A stretch of 12,479 bases of DNA from the NCBI GenBank assembly GCA_029051835.1, contig JAIDKJ010000035.1:1-12479 (forward strand), in the 5' to 3' direction. A program made the position numbers and the translations under genes. Positions 6,878-12,479 of the stretch are shown in pieces (the stretch's first letter is position 1; each line of letters begins with the position of its first letter). The notes below the pieces were generated by a model that saw only the letters and a program-made list of their open reading frames with translations, was not told the origin of the DNA and made no database searches. Source of the DNA: Paramuribaculum sp. (GTDB taxonomy: Bacteria; Bacteroidota; Bacteroidia; Bacteroidales; Muribaculaceae).

Positions 6878-8143
6878 ATGGAATTAAAGAGAGTTGTAGT
6901 GACCGGACTCGGAGCCATCACTCCGCTGGGCAACGACGTAGCCTCCACCTGGGAGGCCGCAGTAGCCGGCAAGAGCGGCGCCGCACCCATCACTCATTTT
7001 GACGCTTCGAAATTCAAGACCCAGTTTGCCTGCGAGGTAAAGGGCTTCAACGGCGCCGACCACATCGACCGCAAGAAGCTCCGCCAGCTCGACCTCTACG
7101 CGCAGTATGCGCTGGTGGCAGCCCGTCAGGCTGTGGCCGACAGCAACATCCTCGAGGCGCCCAACCTCGACCGCAACCGTATCGGCGTCATCGTGGCCGC
7201 AGGTATCGGCGGACTCCACACCTTTGAGGAAGAAGCCGGCTACTACGCCATCAACGAAGCCAACGGCCCCAAATACAACCCCTTCTTCATCCCCAAGATG
7301 ATCGCCGACATCGCGTCGGGACACGTGTCGATGGAGTATGAGTTCCACGGACCAAACTACGGAGTCGTATCGGCCTGCGCATCGTCCAACAACGCCATCA
7401 TCGACGCATTCAACCTGATCCGCCTCGGCAAAGCCGACGCTTTCGTCACCGGCGGCGCCGAAGCAGCCATCTATCCCGCAGGAGTTGGCGGCTTCAACTC
7501 GATGCACGCCCTCTCCACACGCAACGATTCGCCCGAAACCGCATCGCGCCCCTTCAGCAAGAGCCGCGACGGATTTGTCATCGGCGAAGGATCGGCAGTG
7601 CTCATCCTCGAAGAACTCGAGCACGCCAAAGCACGCGGAGCGAAGATCTACTGTGAGATCGCAGGCGGAGGCATGAGCGCCGACGCATATCACCTCACCG
7701 CAACGCATCCCGAAGGACTCGGCGCGAAGCTTTCGATGAAAGCTGCGCTCGACGACGCCGGCATGAGCGTGGACGAAATCGACTACATCAACGTACACGG
7801 CACCTCGACCCCCGTGGGCGACAAGAGCGAAGTGAAGGCCATCGTAGACCTCTTCGGTCCCGCAGCCTACAAGCTCAACATCAGCTCCACCAAGTCGATG
7901 ACAGGCCACCTTCTCGGCGCTACCGGCGCACTCGAAGCGCTCTTCAGCATCAAAGCCGTTGAAGAAAACATCGTACCCCCGACAATCAACCACGAAGAGG
8001 GCGACGAAGACGAGGATATCGACTATTCACTCAACTTCACCTTCAACAAAGCTCAGAAACGCGAAGTGCGCGCTGCGCTCTCCAACGCTTTCGGCTTCGG
8101 AGGCCACAACGCCACAGTAATCGTGAAAAAATACGTGGACTGA
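6878..8143 (+). CDS. fabF: 3-oxoacyl-[acyl-carrier-protein] synthase II
   Basis: A 421-residue condensing enzyme of the thiolase fold that elongates acyl-ACP with malonyl-ACP in the cytosol. The catalytic triad is intact: Cys167 in VSACASSNNAI, His307 in NVHGTSTPVGD and His344 in STKSMTGHLLGATGA, with Lys339 in the same motif; all sit four residues later than in E. coli FabF. The glycine-rich end AFGFGGHNATVIVKK is also typical. Cys-His-His (not Cys-His-Asn) separates it from FabH. It follows acpP, its substrate carrier, and lacks a TAnnTTTG box in the 197-bp gap. The ATG at 6878 gives the standard MELKRVVVTGLGAITPLG start. An acidic run (EEGDEDEDID) near 372 lies in a surface loop that is usually variable. 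Confidence 0.97.
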   Translation: MELKRVVVTGLGAITPLGNDVASTWEAAVAGKSGAAPITHFDASKFKTQFACEVKGFNGADHIDRKKLRQLDLYAQYALVAARQAVADSNILEAPNLDRNRIGVIVAAGIGGLHTFEEEAGYYAINEANGPKYNPFFIPKMIADIASGHVSMEYEFHGPNYGVVSACASSNNAIIDAFNLIRLGKADAFVTGGAEAAIYPAGVGGFNSMHALSTRNDSPETASRPFSKSRDGFVIGEGSAVLILEELEHAKARGAKIYCEIAGGGMSADAYHLTATHPEGLGAKLSMKAALDDAGMSVDEIDYINVHGTSTPVGDKSEVKAIVDLFGPAAYKLNISSTKSMTGHLLGATGALEALFSIKAVEENIVPPTINHEEGDEDEDIDYSLNFTFNKAQKREVRAALSNAFGFGGHNATVIVKKYVD

Positions 8144-8174
8144 TCTCCACGCATAAAGCCATAACACAAGCTGA

Positions 8175-8211
8175 AACAGGCGCCGCACCCGCAAGGGTGA
8201 CGGCGCCTGTT
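8175..8211 (+). terminator. GC-rich hairpin terminator after fabF
   Basis: AACAGGCGCCG (8175-8185) pairs perfectly with CGGCGCCTGTT (8201-8211); inside, CACCC (8186-8190) pairs with GGGTG (8195-8199) around a GCAA tetraloop of the GNRA type, leaving only A8200 unpaired. This is a 16-bp stem in all. The downstream tail (CGGCATTTA) is T-poor, so termination may be incomplete, but the position just after fabF and before the next promoter fits a terminator. Confidence 0.75.
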
Positions 8212-8290
8212 CGGCATTTAACCCTCCACGCGCAACACTCCAACCCCTCTCCCACGCCACATCGGCATATATCTAAATAACCTTAACACA

Positions 8291-8322
8291 CTTGGAAATT
8301 CGGGGCGGATTCGCTAACTTTG
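8291..8322 (+). promoter_or_regulatory. Bacteroidetes-type promoter of recJ-recQ
   Basis: TAACTTTG (8315-8322) matches TAnnTTTG exactly, and cTTG (8291-8294) lies 20 nt upstream, the right spacing for the -33 element. It is the best two-part promoter in the window. The start would be near 8328-8330, about 145 nt before the recJ ATG. Confidence 0.72.
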
Positions 8323-8328
8323 TAAGCC

Positions 8329-8474
8329 GGGGTAGGTCCGTAAAAAACTCTCCTCAGCCGACCGACGACCCCCGACGCTCCTCCGCTCCCCTCTGACAAG
8401 GATGCAAAGCCATGCCGGCTACAGCATCCACGCGCCCCGTGCGCGCTGAAAGGAAATAAAAAATAAAAACATAA
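8329..8474 (+). other. Structured 5' leader of recJ-recQ
   Basis: With the fabF terminator and the recJ promoter, this fills the 331-bp gap between fabF and recJ. The first part is C/T-rich and unstructured. Then come two back-to-back hairpins: GGATGC (8400-8405) with GCATCC (8424-8429), carrying an inner AGCC/GGCT stem, and CGCGC (8431-8435) with GCGCG (8441-8445). A-rich sequence (8450-8474) leads to the recJ ATG. A 15-codon ORF with ATG at 8402 (MQSHAGYSIHAPRAR) ends in TGA at 8447-8449, just past the second hairpin. GCCGG at 8326-8330 could also pair with CCGGC at 8415-8419. A regulatory role is a guess; no known riboswitch class is recognised. Confidence 0.4.
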
Positions 8475-10202
8475 ATGACAAGCAAATGGAACTATTCAAC
8501 CCTTTCGTCAGAAGAGCAGAGCTACGAGTCACGACTCTCTAAGCGCTATGCGGCTTGCCCGCCGATAAGCCGCCTGCTGGTGCAGCGCGGCATCAAATCG
8601 GTCGAAGAAGCAGAACATTTCTTCCATCCGTCGCTCAAGGATCTGCACGATCCGTTCCTCATGCCCGATATGGACAAGGCCGTGGCACGGCTCAACAAAG
8701 CCATGGGAGCGAAAGAGAGGATAATGATCTACGGCGACTACGATGTTGACGGCACTACAGCCGTTGCGCTCGTCTACCGCTATCTGCGCAACTTCTACTC
8801 CAACGTTGAATACTACATCCCTACACGCTACGACGAAGGCTACGGGATATCGAAGCGTAGCATCGACTACGCGGCCTCGCAGGGCGTAAGCCTTGTGATC
8901 ATACTCGACTGCGGCATCAAGGCGATAGAAGAGATCGACTATGCCCGCTCCCTCGGCATCGACTTCATAATCTGCGACCACCACGTGCCCGACGACCGTC
9001 TGCCCGACGCTGTGGCCATACTCAACCCCAAACTGGAGGGAAGCACATATCCGTGCTCTCACCTTTCGGGATGCGGAGTGGGCTACAAATTCATGCAGGC
9101 ATTCGCCATATCCAACGGCATCCCCGGCGCCGAACTGGAAGGGATGCTCGACCTGGTGGCGGTAAGCATCGCCGCCGACATCGTGCCGATGGTCGACGAA
9201 AACCGCATAATGGCCTACCACGGCCTGCGCCGACTCAACTCCAACCCCAACCTCGGCCTCCGTGCCATAATACGCATCTGCGGGCTCAGCGGAAGGGAGA
9301 TCACCATATCCGACGTCATCTTCAAGATCGGACCGCGCATCAACGCTTCGGGACGTATGCAGAGCGGACGCGAGGCGGTCGACCTGCTCGTGGCACGCGA
9401 CTCGGCCGAAGCCCACGAAAAAGGCAAGGAGATCGACCGCTACAACCAGGACCGCAAGGAGCTTGACAAACGCATCACCGAGGAAGCCAACACCATACTC
9501 GAAGCCCGCGGCGAGGACTGCTCCGACAAGAAGTCGATCGTCATCTACAACAAAGACTGGCACCGGGGCATAATCGGCATCGTGGCCTCGCGCCTGACCG
9601 AGCTGTACTACAAGCCTGCGGTGGTGCTGACGCTCAACAACGGCATGGCCACCGGATCATCGCGCTCCGTACAGGGATTTGACGTCTACAAAGCCGTAGA
9701 AGCCACACGCGACATACTCGAGAACTTCGGAGGCCACACCTACGCCGTAGGCCTGTCGCTGAAGGAGGAGAACATACCCGAATTCACACGCCGCTTCGAG
9801 GAATACGTATCGGCCAACATACAGCCCAACCAGCTCACTCCGCTTCTGGATATCGACGCACAGATCACATTCGCACAGATCACCGGCGAATTCGTGGCCA
9901 CCCTGCGCCGCTTCAACCCGTTCGGCCCAGGCAACCAGAAGCCGGTGTTCTGCGCCCGCTCTGTAATGGACTTCGGCACGAGCAAACTCGTGGGCAAAAA
10001 CCTCGAACACATAAAGCTCGAGCTTGTCGACGACACTTCAGGCAAGGTGTTCAACTGCATCGCGTTCAACATGGCGCAGCATTTCGACTACATCCATTCG
10101 CGGCGCCCCTTTGACATAGCCTTCACGATCGAGGACAACAAACATCAGGCTGCCGCCGGCGCCATACAGCTCCTCATCAAGGAAATACGCATCCCCGAAT
10201 GA
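8475..10202 (+). CDS. recJ: Single-stranded-DNA-specific exonuclease RecJ
   Basis: A 575-residue 5'-3' exonuclease of the DHH phosphoesterase family, acting in RecF-pathway recombination, mismatch repair and base excision. Catalytic motifs are in order: IMIYGDYDVDGTTA (metal-binding Asp88, Asp90, Asp92), LDCGIKA (Asp145), CDHHVPDD with DHH at 168-170, and ADIVPMVDENR (234-244). The DHHA1 half has RINASGRMQSG (288-298), KDWHRGIIGIVASRL (360-374), SSRSVQGFDV and FGGHTYAVGL (GGH 419-421). The C-terminal about 110 residues should be the OB-fold part. Length agrees with E. coli RecJ (577). The start at 8475 follows an A-rich tract and gives the expected WNYSTL beginning. Its stop overlaps the recQ start (ATGA at 10199-10202). 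Confidence 0.97.
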   Translation: MTSKWNYSTLSSEEQSYESRLSKRYAACPPISRLLVQRGIKSVEEAEHFFHPSLKDLHDPFLMPDMDKAVARLNKAMGAKERIMIYGDYDVDGTTAVALVYRYLRNFYSNVEYYIPTRYDEGYGISKRSIDYAASQGVSLVIILDCGIKAIEEIDYARSLGIDFIICDHHVPDDRLPDAVAILNPKLEGSTYPCSHLSGCGVGYKFMQAFAISNGIPGAELEGMLDLVAVSIAADIVPMVDENRIMAYHGLRRLNSNPNLGLRAIIRICGLSGREITISDVIFKIGPRINASGRMQSGREAVDLLVARDSAEAHEKGKEIDRYNQDRKELDKRITEEANTILEARGEDCSDKKSIVIYNKDWHRGIIGIVASRLTELYYKPAVVLTLNNGMATGSSRSVQGFDVYKAVEATRDILENFGGHTYAVGLSLKEENIPEFTRRFEEYVSANIQPNQLTPLLDIDAQITFAQITGEFVATLRRFNPFGPGNQKPVFCARSVMDFGTSKLVGKNLEHIKLELVDDTSGKVFNCIAFNMAQHFDYIHSRRPFDIAFTIEDNKHQAAAGAIQLLIKEIRIPE

Positions 10203-12136
10203 CCTGCCGGGCCACGCCTCAGCCGCAGACACCCGAAGAGATCCTGCGCCACTACTGGGGCTACGATTCGTTTCGTCCGCTTCAGGGCGAGATCATCGGC
10301 TCCGTACTGGCCGGGCACGACACACTCGGACTGCTACCGACCGGCGGCGGCAAATCGCTGACATTTCAGGTGCCGGGACTGCTGCTTCCGGGCCTGACGG
10401 TAGTCGTCACTCCGCTGATATCGCTCATGACCGACCAGGTCGACAATCTGGCCCGGCGCGGCATACGCGCCGTGTGCCTGCACTCCGGCCTGACACGCGC
10501 CGAGCACAAACTCGGAGTAGACCGGTGCAACGCCGGACACGCCAAATTTCTCTACATCTCCCCCGAAAAACTGCAGAGCGACACATTTCTCGACACCCTG
10601 CGCCATATCGACGTGAGCCTGATAGTGGTCGACGAAGCCCACTGCATCTCACAGTGGGGCTATGACTTCCGCCCCTCCTACCTCAACATAGCCCGCCTGC
10701 GCACACTCTTCCCCGGCGCTCCGCTGCTGGCGCTGACAGCCTCGGCCACGCCTGAAGTGCGCGCCGACATAATGGATCGCCTCGGCTTCGAAGGCCGGAG
10801 AGTGTTTGCCGCAAGCTTCGCGCGCCCCAACATCTCCTACATAGTCAGGGCAGCCGACCACAAGGACGGCCTGCTGCTGAAAGCTCTGCGCGGCACTACC
10901 GGCTCGGCCATAGTCTACGTCAGATCACGGCGCCGCACTCGCGAGATAGCCGACATGCTTCAGGCCGAAGGCATCTCGGCGGCCCACTATCACGCCGGAC
11001 TTGAAATAGAAGAGAAAAACGAGCGTCAGAAGCTGTGGAAAGAGGGCCGTATCCGCGTGATGGTGGCCACCAACGCCTTCGGCATGGGCATCGACAAGCC
11101 CGACGTGCGCTTCGTAGCCCACTACGACCTGCCGCCATCGCTTGAAGAATATTATCAGGAGGCAGGACGTGCCGGACGCGACGGCAAGCCCTCCTACGCC
11201 CTCACGATAGCCTCGCGCCACGACCGAGCCACACTCATGAGGCGGCTCAACGACGCGTTCCCTCCGCGCGACTTCATCAAGGAGATCTATTCGCAGGTGT
11301 GCGTGTCGCTCGGCATAGGCATAGGCGACGGCTACAACGCCGTCTACGAATTTGACCTCGACGAATTCTGCCGACGGTTTGGCCGCCAGCCGCGGATGAC
11401 CCGCAGCGCCATTGAGCTGCTGGCGCGTTCAGGCTACTGGCAATATGTCGACGATGTAGCCTCCAGATCGAGAATCATGATCACCCTGCGGCGCGACGAG
11501 CTATACGGACTGCGACTCGACAAAAACGACGAGGCAGTGCTGCAACAGCTGCTGCGCACCTACACCGGCCTGTTTGCCGACTATGTGGCCATCAATGAGA
11601 ACCAGATAGCCACACGCCTCGGACTGACAGCCGACGAAACCTATCAGGCGCTCCTCTCGCTCGGACGCCACCATGTGGCGAGCTACGTGCCGGCCTCCAA
11701 CAAGCCTTATATCTACTTCCTGACCTCGCGCGACGAGCAGCGCTACCTGCAGATACCGGTGAGCGTCTACGAGCAGCGCCGGGAGGTGATGAAGCGACGC
11801 ATCGACGCGATGGCCGACTTTGTATTCAATGCCGGATCGTGCCGCACGGCCCGAATGCTCCGCTACTTCGGAGAGGCCGACGCATGCCGTTGCGGCAAAT
11901 GCGACGTGTGCCGCGAATCGCAGCAGCCCTCTCCGACGCCGGACGCCGACGCAGGCTCCATCGAGCAGACAATCGTCTACATAGCCTCGCAGCCCGGCGG
12001 CCATACGCTCGACCATATCGCGCTACAGCTGCAGATGCCCGTCAAGCAGCTCATACCGGTGGTGCGCCGCATGCTCGACGAAGGTGTGGTGCGCCTCGAA
12101 GGCCTTAACATCGTGGCCTGCGGCAGCGACGACTGA
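10199..12136 (+). CDS. recQ: ATP-dependent DNA helicase RecQ (Bacteroidetes type with long insert)
   Basis: A 645-residue superfamily 2 3'-5' helicase. The motor has Walker A TGGGKS (48-53), DEAH (145-148) followed by the RecQ aromatic-rich loop CISQWGYDFRP (149-159), TASATPEV (motif III), and QEAGRAGRDG (320-329, motif VI). A zinc module near the end uses Cys548, Cys565, Cys568 and Cys571, with the C-x16-C-x2-C-x2-C spacing of E. coli RecQ; Cys563 is extra. About 170 residues more than in E. coli separate motif VI from this module; they contain two helix-turn-helix-like stretches (around 387-420 and 465-500). The tail (about 587-640) resembles a winged helix, and there is no clear HRDC domain. 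ATGA overlap with recJ implies translational coupling. It unwinds DNA so RecJ can resect the 5' strand. Confidence 0.96.
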   Translation: MTCRATPQPQTPEEILRHYWGYDSFRPLQGEIIGSVLAGHDTLGLLPTGGGKSLTFQVPGLLLPGLTVVVTPLISLMTDQVDNLARRGIRAVCLHSGLTRAEHKLGVDRCNAGHAKFLYISPEKLQSDTFLDTLRHIDVSLIVVDEAHCISQWGYDFRPSYLNIARLRTLFPGAPLLALTASATPEVRADIMDRLGFEGRRVFAASFARPNISYIVRAADHKDGLLLKALRGTTGSAIVYVRSRRRTREIADMLQAEGISAAHYHAGLEIEEKNERQKLWKEGRIRVMVATNAFGMGIDKPDVRFVAHYDLPPSLEEYYQEAGRAGRDGKPSYALTIASRHDRATLMRRLNDAFPPRDFIKEIYSQVCVSLGIGIGDGYNAVYEFDLDEFCRRFGRQPRMTRSAIELLARSGYWQYVDDVASRSRIMITLRRDELYGLRLDKNDEAVLQQLLRTYTGLFADYVAINENQIATRLGLTADETYQALLSLGRHHVASYVPASNKPYIYFLTSRDEQRYLQIPVSVYEQRREVMKRRIDAMADFVFNAGSCRTARMLRYFGEADACRCGKCDVCRESQQPSPTPDADAGSIEQTIVYIASQPGGHTLDHIALQLQMPVKQLIPVVRRMLDEGVVRLEGLNIVACGSDD

Positions 12137-12176
12137 CCGTCCTCCCCCCCGCAAAACAGAACAGCTGAAAATAACA

Positions 12177-12206
12177 TCCCCTCACGGCCTCACGGTCGCA
12201 AGGGGA
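12177..12206. terminator. Bidirectional terminator between convergent genes
   Basis: TCCCCT (12177-12182) pairs with AGGGGA (12201-12206); after a 2x2 internal loop, CGGCC (12185-12189) pairs with GGTCG (12194-12198) with one G-U around TCAC. Reading the - strand the hairpin is followed by TGTTATTTT, a fair U-tract for the sugar-kinase gene; on the + strand the tail is weaker (CATGCCATTTAA) for recQ. The position between convergent genes supports the call. Confidence 0.6.
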
Positions 12207-12270
12207 CATGCCATTTAACTAAACTTATGATTCTTTGCAAAAGTAGTCTGTTTCAGTCACCGCTGCTCTG

Positions 12271-12479
12271 TCAGGGCTGCGGTGCGGCCGGCGTTGCTGA
12301 TGCCGTCACAGCGGCTCCGACGGGCTTGGCTTCCCAGCCGAGAGCGCTGGCGCCCAGAATCGCGGCGTCGGCTTCGCGAAGCTCCGAGAGGAGCACCTTC
12401 ACCTTGCCCTTGTAGATGCTGAGCATATTGCGCTCCATCGCTTCGCGGAGCGGCTTGAGGCTGGCTCTGATACACCTCT
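12271..12479 (-). CDS. ROK-family sugar kinase (glucokinase-like), C-terminal fragment
   Basis: The last 68 residues of a protein that continues past the window edge; the stop codon is at 12271-12273. The visible part contains NMLSIYKGKVKVLLSEL followed by READAAILGASALGWE, the pattern of the last helix of ROK kinases (ADAAxLGAxxL), which in Bacteroidales are usually annotated as glucokinase or ROK proteins. The catalytic and zinc motifs lie outside the window, so substrate and activity cannot be judged; a ROK transcription regulator is unlikely but not excluded. After the family end (LGWE) there is a low-complexity Ala/Pro/Val-rich tail of about 19 residues ending in PAAPQP. It converges on recQ, with a shared terminator between them. 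Confidence 0.85.
   Translation of the reverse strand, partial: RCIRASLKPLREAMERNMLSIYKGKVKVLLSELREADAAILGASALGWEAKPVGAAVTASATPAAPQP

Noticed and set aside
6884..7993. Long open frame (369 codons) on the - strand opposite fabF
   Set aside because: fabF with all catalytic residues is on the + strand; the antisense frame has no motif and no promoter.
8529..9563. Long open frame (344 codons) on the - strand opposite recJ
   Set aside because: Same composition effect; recJ motifs cover the region on the + strand.
12230..12238. ATTCTTTGC on the + strand, resembling a -7 box
   Set aside because: The TA of TAnnTTTG is missing and there is no + strand gene downstream within the window; it would only give antisense RNA to the kinase gene.
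12227..12415. Open frame of 62 codons on the + strand near the right edge
   Set aside because: It is antisense to the conserved ROK C-terminus and has no recognisable feature of its own.

Overview
The window looks like a GC-rich chromosomal segment of a Bacteroidales bacterium, plausibly a Muribaculaceae-like gut lineage. The grounds are promoters of the Bacteroidetes type (-7 box TAnnTTTG), A-rich start regions without strong Shine-Dalgarno sequences, and Bacteroidales-type versions of WaaA, RecQ and the ECF-sigma operon. The family assignment is inference; the phylum-level assignment is well supported. No transposase, integrase, tRNA, rRNA or CRISPR array is visible.

Region 1 (1-3425): a degenerate 9-bp tandem repeat at the window edge, then a five-gene unit on the + strand. 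It encodes an ECF sigma factor, a one-helix membrane protein placed like an anti-sigma factor, a small secreted protein, and two related secreted proteins with beta-barrel character. The first four genes are packed tightly (11 bp, ATGA, ATGA). The fifth follows after 60 bp, and a strong hairpin terminator closes the unit. This is the least understood part of the window and the best candidate for an undescribed system: an envelope-sensing or envelope-remodelling regulon with a duplicated output gene.

Region 2 (3430-6321): gltX (glutamyl-tRNA synthetase) and waaA (Kdo transferase of lipid A-core synthesis), 21 bp apart and probably co-transcribed from a promoter that abuts the preceding terminator.

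Region 3 (6366-8211): acpP and fabF, the acyl carrier protein and ketoacyl-ACP synthase II of fatty acid elongation. They share one visible promoter. The 197-bp gap between them holds competing hairpins that could lower fabF expression relative to acpP. A GC-rich hairpin follows fabF.

Region 4 (8291-12136): a good promoter, a leader of about 145 nt with two adjacent hairpins and a possible 15-codon upstream ORF, then recJ and recQ overlapping by ATGA. RecQ unwinds DNA and RecJ degrades the 5' strand, so coupling them makes sense for gap and break repair. Region 5 (12137-12479): a convergent terminator and the C-terminal end of a ROK-family sugar kinase on the - strand.

Most of the window is ordinary housekeeping sequence. 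The observations worth follow-up are the ECF operon, the structured non-coding stretches before fabF and recJ, and the insertion in RecQ.
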